Shown here: piece after piece, positions 1-11,590 of the stretch
Numbering within the stretch: the stretch's first letter is position 1
Layout: each line of letters begins with the position of its first letter
Assembly (NCBI RefSeq): GCF_003574625.1
Contig: NZ_QNUJ01000011.1
Coordinates: forward strand, 1-64,000
DNA: 64,000 nt
From: Shinella zoogloeoides
GTDB lineage: Bacteria > Pseudomonadota > Alphaproteobacteria > Rhizobiales > Rhizobiaceae
Reading direction: 5' to 3'
Program-made: the position numbers and the translations under genes
Notes under the pieces: generated by a model
Told to the model about the DNA's origin: nothing
The model's database searches: none
Seen by the model: the letters and a program-made list of their open reading frames with translations, nothing else

Positions 1-417
<417 letters not shown>

Positions 418-434
418 GATCGGCAGCGAGACAG

Positions 435-463
435 AAAAGGCGGGCCTCAGGCCCGCCTTTTTG
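435..463 (+). terminator. Rho-independent terminator after aapP
   Basis: A GC-rich hairpin with arms GGCGGGCC and GGCCCGCC around a TCA loop is followed by a run of T. It lies 18 bases after the aapP stop codon. Confidence 0.85.
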
Positions 464-489
464 TTTGGAGTGAGTGCGCGCCGCGGCGT

Positions 490-630
490 GGATCCTCGGG
501 TCGAACCCGAGGATGACGACAGAAGAGAAGATGCGCGCGGTGGAAGAGTACTGCATTCCGCACCGTTGAACGGGTGGGAAACTATCGCCTCCCTTCCGTC
601 ATCCTCGGATTCGACCCGAGAATCCGCGCG
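490..630. repeat. Pair of inverted RPE-like palindromes
   Basis: Two related palindromic units lie between aapP and the convergent regulator gene: about 490-520 (GGATCCTCGGGTCGAACCCG core, ending GATGACG) and about 597-630 (CGTCATCC...TCGACCCGAG...). The second is close to the reverse complement of the first, so the two could also pair with each other. A diverged copy sits at about 12834-12858. Short palindromes of this kind are common intergenic repeats in Rhizobiales genomes. Confidence 0.6.
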
Positions 631-657
631 ACAAACACTTCCGTACCGGCATCACCC

Positions 658-1629
658 CTACACCCGCATCTCCGCCCGCAGCTTCAGCGGGCTCGCGCCG
701 AAATGATTGCGGAAGGCGCGGGAAAAGGCGGAGAGGCTGTCGAAGCCGCTGCGCAGCGCCACATCCTGCATCGACAGCGGCGTGTCGCGCACGAGGCGCT
801 GTGCGGCGGTCAGCCGTAGGCGCAGGTAATATTTCCCCGGCCCGATGCCGAGCCCGCCCGCAAACAGCGTCTCCAGCTTGCGCGTCGAGAAGCCGAGCCG
901 GCGCGCCAGCGCCGCGATGGTCAGCGGACGGTCGATGGTGCGCTCCATCAGGCGGATGGCGGCGGCGAGGTCCGGCTGGTGTTCGGCAAGCCGGCCGAGC
1001 GAGACGAGCGGCTGGGCGTCCGTCGCCGCATGGGTCTCGTCATAGACGAAGACGCTCGCCACATCGAGCGCGACGGCCGAGCCGAAGCGCTCGCGCACCA
1101 GATGCAGCATCATGTCGAAGGTCGGCGAGGCGCCGCCCGAGGTCCAGAGCGGCCCGTCGGTGACGAAGCGGTCCGCCCGCACGTTGAGGGCCGGAAAGGC
1201 GGCGGCGAAATCCTCCAGCTCCTCCCAATGCGCCGTCGCGTCGCGCCCGTCCAGGAGGCCCGAACGCGCCAGCAGCCAGCAGCCCGATTCGATACCCGCG
1301 ACGATACCGAACCGGCGCGTCACTTTCTTGAGCCGACTAATGAAGCTGCGATTCGCGTGGCGATCCTGGTTGAAGCCGGCTATGACGAGCAGCGCGTCAC
1401 CGCTCATGGCGTCGTCGAAGCTGCCGTCGACGCGGATTTCCACGCCGCAGGTCAGCACCACGGGCTTGCCGCCGGGCGACAGGATCGTCCAGCGGAACAC
1501 CGGTTCCGGCATCACGCGGTTGGCCGCGCGCATGGGATCGAGCACGGAGGCGAGCGACATGATCGACGACTCCGGCAAAAGAAGGATGGTCACGTCGAGC
1601 GGCCCCTGCCGCGGCGCTTGCCTGATCAT
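658..1629 (-). CDS. GlxA-family AraC-type transcriptional regulator
   Basis: The 323-residue protein has an N-terminal DJ-1/PfpI (class I glutamine amidotransferase-like) domain, roughly residues 10-180, and a C-terminal AraC helix-turn-helix domain (from about [17 protein letters not shown] to the end, with the second helix-turn-helix around [20 protein letters not shown]). This is the GlxA/CdhR/GbdR architecture, whose characterised members regulate quaternary-amine or amino-acid catabolism; the ligand cannot be read here. ATG at 1629 was chosen. A TTG 14 codons upstream (1671) is in frame but would put a basic, aromatic stretch ahead of the conserved domain start. It is transcribed alone, convergent to aapP. 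Confidence 0.85.
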   Translation of the reverse strand: MIRQAPRQGPLDVTILLLPESSIMSLASVLDPMRAANRVMPEPVFRWTILSPGGKPVVLTCGVEIRVDGSFDDAMSGDALLVIAGFNQDRHANRSFISRLKKVTRRFGIVAGIESGCWLLARSGLLDGRDATAHWEELEDFAAAFPALNVRADRFVTDGPLWTSGGASPTFDMMLHLVRERFGSAVALDVASVFVYDETHAATDAQPLVSLGRLAEHQPDLAAAIRLMERTIDRPLTIAALARRLGFSTRKLETLFAGGLGIGPGKYYLRLRLTAAQRLVRDTPLSMQDVALRSGFDSLSAFSRAFRNHFGASPLKLRAEMRV

Positions 1630-1912
1630 GTGGAAATTGTCAAAAAAGCTGCGCCTTATGTCAATCGGCAAAAAGGCGTTCGGGCATGATCGGCCTTACA
1701 GGAGATCTGGAGATGCAGCCGGATTGCGGCGAAAGCCCCTGTACCCCGAACACCCTGATCCGCAAACTTACCGGAACGGGTTGGCGAGCCGAAAGGCGGA
1801 CCAGCCCGTTTTTTTTGACATTTCGCGCAAAACCATCTGCGTGTGCGGCGGAAATGGAACCGAATCCGGCCTGAGGACGTTCTGGCGCCAAACAAGCAGG
1901 AAAGGTTATCCC

Positions 1913-2317
1913 ATGCTGAAGATGAAGTCCGGCCTTGCCGCCGGCGCCCTTTCGGTCGCCGTTGCCCTCACCTCCTTCGTGCCTGCCCAGGCGGTCACTT
2001 TTCCTCAGGTTCCCGTCCCCTCGGCCTCCGCGGTGGAACAGGTACAGTACCGTCACCAGCGCCGCTGGCATGGCCATCGCGGGTATAACCATTATCGCCC
2101 GGGCTACCGCCGCCATTCGGACGGCTGGTGGTATCCGCTGGCCGCCTTCGGCCTCGGTGCTGCCATCGGCGGGGCGGTCGCCAACCAGCCGCGCGCCAGC
2201 GGAAGCGCTCATGTGAACTGGTGCGCCAACCGCTACCGCTCGTACCGGGCCTATGACAACACGTTCCAGCCGAACAACGGCCCGCGCAAGCAGTGCTTCT
2301 CGCCCTATTCGCGCTGA
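1913..2317 (+). CDS. BA14K-family exported protein
   Basis: The product has 134 residues with a signal peptide (basic MLKMK, hydrophobic core, likely cleavage near VPAQA). The mature part is rich in His, Arg and Tyr ([21 protein letters not shown]), then has a Gly/Ala hydrophobic segment, and ends in the conserved WCANRYRSY...PRKQC region of the BA14K (lectin-like immunoreactive protein) family known from Brucella and other Rhizobiales. The role is not established; surface or periplasmic location is inferred. The start ATG follows an AGGAAAGG ribosome-binding site. It is convergent with pyrG and shares a bidirectional terminator with it. Confidence 0.85.
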   Translation: MLKMKSGLAAGALSVAVALTSFVPAQAVTFPQVPVPSASAVEQVQYRHQRRWHGHRGYNHYRPGYRRHSDGWWYPLAAFGLGAAIGGAVANQPRASGSAHVNWCANRYRSYRAYDNTFQPNNGPRKQCFSPYSR

Positions 2318-2332
2318 GTGCCCTGAAATGCA

Positions 2333-2361
2333 AAAAGCCCGGCGGAAATGCCGGGCTTTTC
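2333..2361. terminator. Bidirectional terminator between BA14K gene and pyrG
   Basis: The hairpin AAAAGCCCGGC / GCCGGGCTTTT has A-rich and T-rich flanks on both strands, 15 bases after the BA14K stop codon and 16 before the pyrG stop codon. Confidence 0.85.
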
Positions 2362-2376
2362 GTTTGAACGCTGTTC

Positions 2377-4089
<1,713 letters not shown>

Positions 4090-4102
4090 TTACACAGAAG
4101 AA

Positions 4103-4128
4103 GGCCGGTTGGTTTGCGCCAACCGGCC
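4103..4128. terminator. Hairpin between secG and pyrG
   Basis: The inverted repeat GGCCGGTTGG / CCAACCGGCC lies just after the secG stop codon. The T-rich tract on the minus strand is short (TTCTTCT), so termination may be partial and allow some read-through into pyrG. Confidence 0.55.
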
Positions 4129-4150
4129 GGTTTGTTTTCGCTTTTGCGGC

Positions 4151-4630
4151 TTACTGGCCGCTCGGGACGCCGGCGTTGCCGCCCTCGCCCGTAGCGGCAC
4201 CCGTGCCGGTGCCCGTCGTCGTTGTCGACGAGTTGCCCGTGCCGGTGGCCGCGCCGCCTTCGCTCGGAACGGTTTGCGTGCCGGTCGTCGCGGGGGTCTG
4301 GTTCGTGTTGTTCTGGGTGCCCTGGTTCTGCTGGGCGCCACCGAGCGCGTCGAGAACGCCGCCCGTGCCGGTCGTGCCCGGAATGCGGTCGAGAATGTCG
4401 GTCGGCTGCGTCTCGTAGCGGGCGAGGATGCCCATGCCGATCGCCAGAACGAAGAACAGCGTCGCGAGGATCGCGGTCGTGCGCGTCAGCGCATTGGCCG
4501 TGCCACGGGCGGACATGAAACCGGAGCCGCCGCCGATGCCGAGGCCACCGCCTTCAGACCGCTGGATCAGCACGACGCCGATCAGCGCGACGACGACCAT
4601 GAGATAGATGACGAGCAAGATGGTCTGCAT
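4151..4630 (-). CDS. secG: Preprotein translocase subunit SecG
   Basis: SecG assists the SecYEG channel in protein export across the inner membrane. The 159-residue product has two membrane segments (about residues 3-22 and 52-70) around the conserved RSEGGGLGIGGG loop. A C-terminal tail of about 85 residues follows, made almost only of Gly, Thr, Asn, Gln, Ala and Ser; such low-complexity extensions are usual in alphaproteobacterial SecG but absent from the 110-residue Escherichia coli protein. ATG 4630, preceded by TTGGAAAAC, was preferred over an in-frame TTG at 4639. It lies between tpiA and pyrG, the usual rhizobial order. Confidence 0.93.
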   Translation of the reverse strand: MQTILLVIYLMVVVALIGVVLIQRSEGGGLGIGGGSGFMSARGTANALTRTTAILATLFFVLAIGMGILARYETQPTDILDRIPGTTGTGGVLDALGGAQQNQGTQNNTNQTPATTGTQTVPSEGGAATGTGNSSTTTTGTGTGAATGEGGNAGVPSGQ

Positions 4631-4752
4631 GTTTTCCAAGATCCCGGCCAGACGGCCAAATTTCAGGTTTGCGGCTCAATATACCAAGCCGCGCGGCATT
4701 CCAAGCCCTTCCCGTCGTTCCGCCCGCCCTTTTGCGGGCCGGCGGACGGGCC

Positions 4753-5523
4753 TCAGGCCGTCAGCGCTTCATATGCGCGGTAGATGGCAAGGAAGTCGTC
4801 CGATTTCAAGCTCGCCCCGCCGATCAGCGCGCCGTCGACATTGGCGACGCCCATCAGTTCCTTCGCATTGCCCGGCTTGACCGAGCCGCCATAGAGAATG
4901 CGCATCTTCGCGCCCTCGCCGGCAAAGCGCGCGGTCAGCTCGGCGCGCATGAAGGCATGGGCCTCCTCCACGTCCGCCGCCGTCGGCGTCAGGCCCGTGC
5001 CGATGGCCCAGACCGGCTCATAGGCGATCACGGTGTTTGTCGCCGTCGCGCCGTCCGGCACGGAGGCGGCAAGCTGAGTCTTGAGCACGTCCAGCGTCTT
5101 GCCGGCCTTGCGCTCATCGCCCGTCTCGCCGATGCAGACGATGGCGACGAGTTCGTTCTGGTGGGCGATCTCGGCCTTGGCGCGCACCAGCGCGTCGCTC
5201 TCCTCGTGGTCCGTGCGGCGTTCGGAATGGCCGACGATGACGTGGGTGCCGAAGCAGTCGGCGATCATCTCGGCCGAGATGTCGCCGGTATGCGCGCCGG
5301 ACGCCTTCTCGTGGCAATCCTGCGCACCGATCTGGAGCGGGCTGTCGTCGCAGAGCGCGGTCGCGACGTAGAGCAGGGTCGCCGGCGGGCAGATCAGCGT
5401 CTCCACCCTCTGCGAGAGCGACCCCTTCACGCCTTCGGCCATCGCCTTGATCTGGTCGAGCGATGCGCGCGTGCCGTTCATCTTCCAGTTTCCGGCGACG
5501 AGCGGTGTAACGTCCGGTGTCAT
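4753..5523 (-). CDS. tpiA: Triosephosphate isomerase
   Basis: The 256-residue enzyme interconverts dihydroxyacetone phosphate and glyceraldehyde 3-phosphate in glycolysis and gluconeogenesis. The substrate-binding GNWKMNG, the catalytic histidine in VGHSERR, the catalytic glutamate in [11 protein letters not shown] and the phosphate-binding YGGSVKP are all intact. ATG 5523 follows a good GGAGGGG site; longer in-frame versions lack family similarity. It is divergent from the caspase-like gene. Confidence 0.97.
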   Translation of the reverse strand: MTPDVTPLVAGNWKMNGTRASLDQIKAMAEGVKGSLSQRVETLICPPATLLYVATALCDDSPLQIGAQDCHEKASGAHTGDISAEMIADCFGTHVIVGHSERRTDHEESDALVRAKAEIAHQNELVAIVCIGETGDERKAGKTLDVLKTQLAASVPDGATATNTVIAYEPVWAIGTGLTPTAADVEEAHAFMRAELTARFAGEGAKMRILYGGSVKPGNAKELMGVANVDGALIGGASLKSDDFLAIYRAYEALTA

Positions 5524-5676
5524 GAGCATCCCCTCCATAAAGCGTTGGCATGGGGCGTAGCAAATCGGGGCCGCCAAGAAAAGGTGCGTTCTGCCGCGCG
5601 CGGGCTTGAATATTCCGCGTTCGTGAAACGTAATGGAGCAAGGCCGAGATCGATCGATGCAGGATGGACGGGGCGC

Positions 5677-7254
5677 ATGCTTCCCTCACGACGCCGCATA
5701 GCCGTCGCTATGGCCGTGCTCCTGCTTGCCGGCGGCGTGGCGGCACAGGACGGCCCGGCGCAGACGCGCGGCCTGATGCCGATAAAATCCCCCGTCGGCC
5801 GCGTGACGGCCGAGGAGACACTGGCTTCGCGCGAAGTCAGCGCCCGGCGCGTCGCGCTCGTCGTCGGCATGTCCGCCTATACCTCCATCTCGCCGCTGCG
5901 CAACACCGAGGCCGATGCCCGCGCGGTCGGCGCCATGCTCGAAAAGCTCGGCTTCACGGTCGACCTTGCGATCGACGTGCCGCTCGCGCAGATGAAGGAG
6001 ACGATCGCCGCCTTCTCGCGCAAGTCCGAAACGGCGGATATCGCCATGGTCTACTATGCCGGCCATGGCGTCGAGGCGGCGGGCGAGAACTACCTCATTC
6101 CCGTCGACATCCATGTCGACGATCCCGGAAAGATTCCCGAGCAGGCGGTCAGCCTGCGCTCGGTTCTCGGCAGCGTCGCCAGGGCCCGCAAGCTGCGCAT
6201 CGTCATTCTCGATTCCTGCCGCAACAATCCCTTCCCCGCCTCCTACGACCTCGCCGCGACGGCCGGCATGGCCGGCGCCTCGGCGACGGGCGACGGGCTC
6301 GCCGCACCCGATCCCGCGCAGGGCATGCTCGTCGTCTATGCCGCGGAGGGCGGCAAGGTGGCGCTCGACGGCGAAGGCGAGCACAGCCCCTTCACCAGCG
6401 CCATCCTCGAAAGCCTGCCGCGTCCCGATGTCGAGATCGGCCTCGTCTTCCGACAGGTCCGCGACCGGGTGATGAGCCTGACGGCCAATCGCCAGCAGCC
6501 GCATTTCTACGGCTCGCTCTCGGGCGCGCCCTTTTTCCTCGCCGGCGGGGACGCGAAGGTCGCCGATATCGCCGACAAGGCCGGCCAGTGGCAGGCGCTG
6601 AAACCCGATCAGGCGGCACAGCTCGCAAGCCTTGCCGAGGAAGGCAACACCCGCGCGATGATCGGCCTCGGCTATATGGCGCTCTCGCCGGATTCGGCCA
6701 AGTTCCAGCCGTCCGAGGCCTTCAGGCTCTTCGGCAAGGCGGCGGAGGCCGGCGATGCGGAGGCCATGTTCGAGCTCGGCAAGCTCCATGAAAAGGGCAT
6801 CGGCACGCCGCAGAACGTGCCCGAGGTGCTGAAGCTCTACCGCAGGTCCGCCGATCTCGGCTTTGCCGATGCCATCAACGATCTCGGCTTCCTCTATTAC
6901 CAGGGAACGGAGGGCCTGCCGCGCGATCCGAAGAAGGCGGTCGAGCTCTTCATCAGGGCGGCGGACCTGCGCCATCCGCAGGCCATGTTCAACGTCGCCG
7001 CCCTCATCGACGACGGCGTCATTCCCGGCAAGACGCCCGAGGATGCCGCGGCCTATCTCTACCAGGCGCTGCGCGCCGGCGTCGACGACGTGCTGGCTCA
7101 ACTCACCAATCGCCCGACCATGTTCAAGCCGGAAACACGGCGCGCCCTGCAGGCCGAACTCCGGCGCAACAGGTTCTATACCGGCGCGATAGACGGCGAT
7201 CTCGGCGCGGGCACCCAGCGCAGCATGCGCATGGCCTTCGGGCAGACACAGTAG
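5677..7254 (+). CDS. Exported caspase-like protein with Sel1 repeats and C-terminal PG-binding-like segment
   Basis: The 525-residue protein starts with a signal peptide ([19 protein letters not shown]). A caspase/metacaspase p20-like domain covers about residues 55-290 with the catalytic pair visible: His130 in YYAGHGVE and Cys181 in ILDSCRNNP. It is followed by Sel1-like repeats (about 320-470, for example [20 protein letters not shown]) and ends in about 40 residues ([25 protein letters not shown]) that resemble a peptidoglycan_binding_1 helix bundle. Caspase-HetF-like peptidases are known as regulators or effectors in bacteria; the substrate here is unknown. The next gene begins 17 bases downstream, so the two are probably co-transcribed. 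Confidence 0.85.
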   Translation: MLPSRRRIAVAMAVLLLAGGVAAQDGPAQTRGLMPIKSPVGRVTAEETLASREVSARRVALVVGMSAYTSISPLRNTEADARAVGAMLEKLGFTVDLAIDVPLAQMKETIAAFSRKSETADIAMVYYAGHGVEAAGENYLIPVDIHVDDPGKIPEQAVSLRSVLGSVARARKLRIVILDSCRNNPFPASYDLAATAGMAGASATGDGLAAPDPAQGMLVVYAAEGGKVALDGEGEHSPFTSAILESLPRPDVEIGLVFRQVRDRVMSLTANRQQPHFYGSLSGAPFFLAGGDAKVADIADKAGQWQALKPDQAAQLASLAEEGNTRAMIGLGYMALSPDSAKFQPSEAFRLFGKAAEAGDAEAMFELGKLHEKGIGTPQNVPEVLKLYRRSADLGFADAINDLGFLYYQGTEGLPRDPKKAVELFIRAADLRHPQAMFNVAALIDDGVIPGKTPEDAAAYLYQALRAGVDDVLAQLTNRPTMFKPETRRALQAELRRNRFYTGAIDGDLGAGTQRSMRMAFGQTQ

Positions 7255-7271
7255 CGGGAGGCGGAAGGACG

Positions 7272-7889
7272 ATGGGAAAGCCTGAAACAGTGCGCCCGCT
7301 CGCAGCGGCCTTCCTTGCAACGGCGCTCGCCCTCGGCTCCATGCCGGAGGCCTACGGACAGGCAGCCCCGGCGCCGGGCGGCGGCACGACCACGGGAATC
7401 GCCACAGGATCGGGCGGCGGCCTCATGGATACGCCGACACCGACCGACTACCTCACCCGTTCCATCGTCAGGAACATCAACGCCGCCAGCGCCGAATGCG
7501 CGGCCTACGAGCCGGTCTACCGTATCGATTGCCTGCGCCAGCGCCTCCTCGACATCGCCCGGCGCATCCCGAAGGGCAAGGCCTATGACGAGGCCCGGCA
7601 GATCGTCCAGCGCGCCGCCGGCCGGCTCGGGCGCATCCAGGCCGCCAATCTCGACGCAAAGGCCCCGCGCATGCGCTCGCGCGGCAATGCGCGCATGAAA
7701 GAGACCAAGACCTATACGGCCGTCCGCAAGCGCAATCTCGAAAAGGCGATGGAGGCGGCCCGGCAGGTCATCGAGGAGGCGCAGACGCAGCTCCTGCGCG
7801 CCTCGGAAAATTCGGAGAAGCGCGCCAGCCACTACCGCGACATCGCCGCCGCCGTCGGTTCGACCAAGGTCCTGCTGCGCTCGATCTGA
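7272..7889 (+). CDS. Hypothetical exported protein next to caspase-like gene
   Basis: The 205-residue protein is not assigned to a family. It has a signal peptide (about residues 8-30, MPEAYGQA), a Gly/Thr-rich linker, and a mature helical part with two Cys (AECAAYEPVYRIDCLRQRL) and a long basic, coiled-coil-prone stretch (KTYTAVRKRNLEKAMEAARQ). The start has a good GGCGGAAGGACG ribosome site. Its position 17 bases after the caspase-like gene suggests a joint envelope function, which is inference. Confidence 0.7.
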   Translation: MGKPETVRPLAAAFLATALALGSMPEAYGQAAPAPGGGTTTGIATGSGGGLMDTPTPTDYLTRSIVRNINAASAECAAYEPVYRIDCLRQRLLDIARRIPKGKAYDEARQIVQRAAGRLGRIQAANLDAKAPRMRSRGNARMKETKTYTAVRKRNLEKAMEAARQVIEEAQTQLLRASENSEKRASHYRDIAAAVGSTKVLLRSI

Positions 7890-7898
7890 GCGGAACGC

Positions 7899-8783
7899 TT
7901 ACTGCGCGAAGATCCAGTTCAGCGTCTCGCGCCAGTCGGTCATGCGCACCGGCGTGCCGTGGCCGCCCGTCTGGAACAGCACGAAGCGCGTTGGAATGCC
8001 GGCCTTCAGCAATTTGCGGAAGACGGCGATCTGGTCGTTGGCTGCATAGACGCTGTCGCTGTCGCCATGGGTGAAGAAGACCGGCAGCTTCGCCTTGAAG
8101 GCCGGGGTCTTGGCATAGTCGCCATCCGCCGCCCCGCCCATCAGCACCATGCCGGAAAGGCTCCTGACCGCCGTCGCATCGCGCACGACGCGGGCGCAGA
8201 TGAAGCTGCCCATCGAGGCGCAGGCGAGGATGACGGGCCTGTCCGGCGAAAGCGCCTTGGCGCGCAGGATCAGGCCGGAGATGCGCGCCGCGCCCGCATC
8301 GTCGAAGGAGGGCGCGCTCGGCGCGTAGTAGACGCCGCCGTTCTGCACGGCGAGGTTCTTGATGCGGTTGAAATTGCCGCCGAAGTTCCAGTCGTTGTTG
8401 CCGAGCCGACGGTCGCCGCCCCGGCCGTGGATGAAGATGACGGTGAAGGAGGCGCCTTCGCCCTTTCCGGTCATCGCCACGTCGATCGGCCCGGCGGGCG
8501 TATCCACCGTCAGGTTCTGCTGCGCCTTCTTCACCGCCGTCGAGACATAGGCCGATCTGACGCGCCGCTCGGGCACCTGGTCGCGGCCGTTGATGTCGCG
8601 CATCTCCTGGTAATCGACGACGCGGAGCGCGCCGTTATCCGTCGTCTCGACCACGGCGGGATAGCCGAAGAGCTCGTCCTTCCAGGGCTTGAGCGTCAGC
8701 GCGGCGGCACTGTCGGCCGTAAAACCGGCGAAGAGCGCGGCCAGAATCAGCCGGCGGAGAGAATGAACTGTGGACTGACGCAT
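7899..8783 (-). CDS. Exported alpha/beta hydrolase
   Basis: The 294-residue product has a signal peptide (RRLILAALFAGFTADSAAA). The alpha/beta-hydrolase core shows an oxyanion region FIHGRGG, a nucleophile elbow of unusual form (ACASMGSF, Ser in the GxSxG-like position with Ala/Cys before it), an acid in FFTHGDSDSVY and a histidine in QTGGHGTPV. Substrate is unknown. ATG 8783 places the signal peptide at the N terminus, with GGGAGCC upstream. It is convergent with the preceding gene (10 bases apart) and divergent from parE. Confidence 0.75.
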   Translation of the reverse strand: MRQSTVHSLRRLILAALFAGFTADSAAALTLKPWKDELFGYPAVVETTDNGALRVVDYQEMRDINGRDQVPERRVRSAYVSTAVKKAQQNLTVDTPAGPIDVAMTGKGEGASFTVIFIHGRGGDRRLGNNDWNFGGNFNRIKNLAVQNGGVYYAPSAPSFDDAGAARISGLILRAKALSPDRPVILACASMGSFICARVVRDATAVRSLSGMVLMGGAADGDYAKTPAFKAKLPVFFTHGDSDSVYAANDQIAVFRKLLKAGIPTRFVLFQTGGHGTPVRMTDWRETLNWIFAQ

Positions 8784-8991
8784 GAAGTGAGGCTCCCCTG
8801 GGCTGGCGATACTTGCCATCCGTCCGCGCGCAAAGCAATCCTCGCCCGGCGGTTGGCGCGTCCGGACATCGCGAAAACCCACGGAATCTGGCAGAGTCGC
8901 CAGTGATTCGCTGACGACCTCATCCTTGCCGGCCCCGATCCCCATGGATCGGCGGGAAGAACCGGCAAACGGAACAAACTCTGAACGGCCC

Positions 8992-11070
8992 ATGCAAGAC
9001 GACAATAACGACCTTTTCGCCAACATGCCTTCCGAGCCTGCCCGGCAGCCCGCCGCGGCGGAGGAAAAGCCCGTGCCCACGCCCGCTCCGGCCCCCGCCG
9101 CCGAAAGCGCGCCGGCGCCCGCCGCCCCGACCGAAGGCTCCGGCGGCTACGACGCCTCTGCCATCCGCGTGCTGGAGGGCCTCGAGCCCGTGCGCATGCG
9201 CCCCGGCATGTATATCGGCGGCACGGACGAGAAGGCGCTGCACCATCTCTTCGCCGAAGTCATCGACAACTCGATGGACGAGGCCGTCGCGGGCCATGCC
9301 AATTTCATCGAGGTCAATCTCGATGCGGACGGCTGCCTGACCGTCACCGACAACGGCCGCGGCATCCCTGTCGAGAACCATCCGCAGATGCCCGGCAAGT
9401 CGACGCTGGAGGTCATCCTCACCGTGCTCCATGCCGGCGGCAAGTTCGACGGCAAGGCCTACGAGACCTCGGGCGGCCTGCACGGCGTCGGCGTCTCGGT
9501 GGTCAATGCGCTGTCCGACCTCCTCGAAGTCGAGGTCGCGCGCAACCGCAAGCTCTACCGCCAGCGCTTTTCGCGCGGCAAGCCGCTCGGGCCGCTGGAA
9601 GATCTCGGCGACGTGCACAACCGTCGCGGCACGCGGGTGCGCTTCCATCCCGACCCGGAGATCTTCGGCGCGCATGCCCGTTTCGATCCCGGCCGCGTCT
9701 TCCGCATGGCCCGCTCCAAGGCCTATCTCTTCGGCGGCGTGGAAATCCGCTGGAGCTGCGATCCCTCGCTGCTGCCCGAAGGCTCCGAGACGCCGGAAAA
9801 GGCCGTCTTCCACTTCCCCGGCGGCCTGAAGGACTACCTGCAGGCGACGCTCGGCAAGGACTATACCGTCACCCGCGAGATATTCGCCGGCAAGAGCGAG
9901 AAGTCGGGCGGCCACGGCTCGCTGGAATGGGCCGTCACCTGGTATGGCGGCGATTCGCTGATCCATTCCTACTGCAACACCATCCCGACGGCCGACGGCG
10001 GCACGCACGAGGCGGGCCTGCGCATCGCGCTCACCAAGGGCCTGAAGAACTACGCCGAGCTGACGCAGAACAAGCGCGCGGCCGCCATCACCACCGATGA
10101 CGTGATGATCTCGGCGGTCGGCATGCTCTCGGTCTTCATCCGCGAGCCGGAATTCGTCGGCCAGACCAAGGACAAGCTCGCCACCGTCGAGGCCCAGCGC
10201 ATCGTCGAGAACGCGCTGCGCGACCCCTTCGACCATTACCTTGCCGACAACCCCGCCGAAGCGGCCAAGCTGCTCGAATGGGTGATCGAGCGGGCGGAAG
10301 AGCGCATGCGCCGCCGCAAGGAAAAGGAAGTGAGCCGCAAGACGGCCGTGCGCAAGCTGCGCCTTCCCGGCAAGCTCGCCGACTGCTCGCAGAGCTCGGC
10401 CGACGGTGCCGAACTCTTCATCGTCGAGGGCGATTCGGCCGGCGGCTCGGCCAAGCAGGCGCGCAACCGCGCCAACCAGGCCATCCTTCCGCTGCGCGGC
10501 AAGATTCTCAACGTCGCCAGCGCCGGGCGGGAAAAGCTCGGCGCCAACCAGCAGATTTCCGATCTGGTGCAGGCGCTCGGCTGCGGCACACGCTCGAAAT
10601 ACCGCGACGAGGACCTGCGCTACGAACGCGTCATCGTCATGACCGACGCCGACGTCGATGGCGCGCATATCGCCTCGCTGCTCATCACCTTCTTCTACCA
10701 GGAGATGCCGGATCTCATCCGCGGCGGGCACCTCTACCTCGCCGTGCCGCCGCTCTACCGCATCAGCCAGGGCGGCAAGACGCTCTATGCGCGCGACGAC
10801 GCGCACCGCGAGGAGCTGATGCGCACCGAGTTCAACGGGCGCGGCAAGGTGGAGATCGGCCGCTTCAAGGGCCTCGGCGAGATGCTGCCGGCGCAGCTCA
10901 AGGAAACGACGATGGACCCTTCCAAGCGCACGCTCCTGAAGGTGGCGATCGACGACGTCGATTTCGAGGGCACGCGCACGGCGGTGGACGACCTGATGGG
11001 CACCAAGCCGGAGGCCCGGTTCCGCTTCATCCAGGAGCGCGCCGTCTTCGCCGACAACCTCGATATCTGA
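8992..11070 (+). CDS. parE: DNA topoisomerase IV subunit B
   Basis: The 692-residue ATPase subunit acts with ParC to decatenate daughter chromosomes. A Pro/Ala-rich N-terminal extension (about residues 16-50) precedes the GHKL ATPase domain (EVIDNSMDEAVAGH, DNGRGIPVE, GLHGVGVSVVNALS). The TOPRIM domain follows with EGDSAGGSAKQARNR and DADVDGAHI, and then the C-terminal gyrase-B domain. The QTKDKL segment and the absence of the roughly 170-residue insert typical of Gram-negative GyrB favour ParE. MQDDNNDLF (ATG 8992) was taken as start; an in-frame ATG at 8944 and a TTG at 8926 are alternatives. Confidence 0.93.
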   Translation: MQDDNNDLFANMPSEPARQPAAAEEKPVPTPAPAPAAESAPAPAAPTEGSGGYDASAIRVLEGLEPVRMRPGMYIGGTDEKALHHLFAEVIDNSMDEAVAGHANFIEVNLDADGCLTVTDNGRGIPVENHPQMPGKSTLEVILTVLHAGGKFDGKAYETSGGLHGVGVSVVNALSDLLEVEVARNRKLYRQRFSRGKPLGPLEDLGDVHNRRGTRVRFHPDPEIFGAHARFDPGRVFRMARSKAYLFGGVEIRWSCDPSLLPEGSETPEKAVFHFPGGLKDYLQATLGKDYTVTREIFAGKSEKSGGHGSLEWAVTWYGGDSLIHSYCNTIPTADGGTHEAGLRIALTKGLKNYAELTQNKRAAAITTDDVMISAVGMLSVFIREPEFVGQTKDKLATVEAQRIVENALRDPFDHYLADNPAEAAKLLEWVIERAEERMRRRKEKEVSRKTAVRKLRLPGKLADCSQSSADGAELFIVEGDSAGGSAKQARNRANQAILPLRGKILNVASAGREKLGANQQISDLVQALGCGTRSKYRDEDLRYERVIVMTDADVDGAHIASLLITFFYQEMPDLIRGGHLYLAVPPLYRISQGGKTLYARDDAHREELMRTEFNGRGKVEIGRFKGLGEMLPAQLKETTMDPSKRTLLKVAIDDVDFEGTRTAVDDLMGTKPEARFRFIQERAVFADNLDI

Positions 11071-11140
11071 GGCCTTGCCGCCATATTTTCGCGGCAATGC
11101 CGGCCTCTAACCGGGGCCATCCAACGCGGAAAGGACGGCC

Positions 11141-11566
11141 ATGAAAGCTGCGCTCATCGTCATGACGATCATGGGCTGCGACGACAGCGCGACCCAGTGC
11201 CACTATATCGATACGGTAGACCGGAGCTGGCAGACCGTGGCGCTTTGCGACGCGCAGGCCGAGACCTATATCAACCGGCACCAGGACAAGAACTATCCCG
11301 TCATCGTCGCCGTCTGCGAAACTTCCGGCGACCGCATGACGGCCGAGGTGACAGCGCCCGATCCGAAGCCGGCCGAGCCGGCGACGGGCATGGAAGCCCC
11401 TGCCCCCGTCGAAACCGAACAGGCGCGGCAGGGCCTTGCCGCCCGCACGCTCGCCTTCGTGAAAAAGGCCATCCCCGACGCCGCCTCCCTGAAGGCCGCC
11501 GTCACCACGCCGGTCCGCTATGCGGAAGGCGGTTATTCCTGGGTCGTGAAGCGCTTCGCCGATTGA
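11141..11566 (+). CDS. Hypothetical protein
   Basis: The 141-residue protein has no recognised domain. The N terminus (MKAALIVMTIMGCDDSATQCHYID) is weakly hydrophobic with a Cys at position 13, but it is not a clean lipobox. The centre is Pro/Ala/Glu-rich and the C terminus is basic and amphipathic. The start follows GGAAAGGAC. It lies 70 bases after parE and may be transcribed with it. Confidence 0.65.
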   Translation: MKAALIVMTIMGCDDSATQCHYIDTVDRSWQTVALCDAQAETYINRHQDKNYPVIVAVCETSGDRMTAEVTAPDPKPAEPATGMEAPAPVETEQARQGLAARTLAFVKKAIPDAASLKAAVTTPVRYAEGGYSWVVKRFAD

Positions 11567-11590
11567 TCGGAAGTATAGTCGGAGGCGTCC

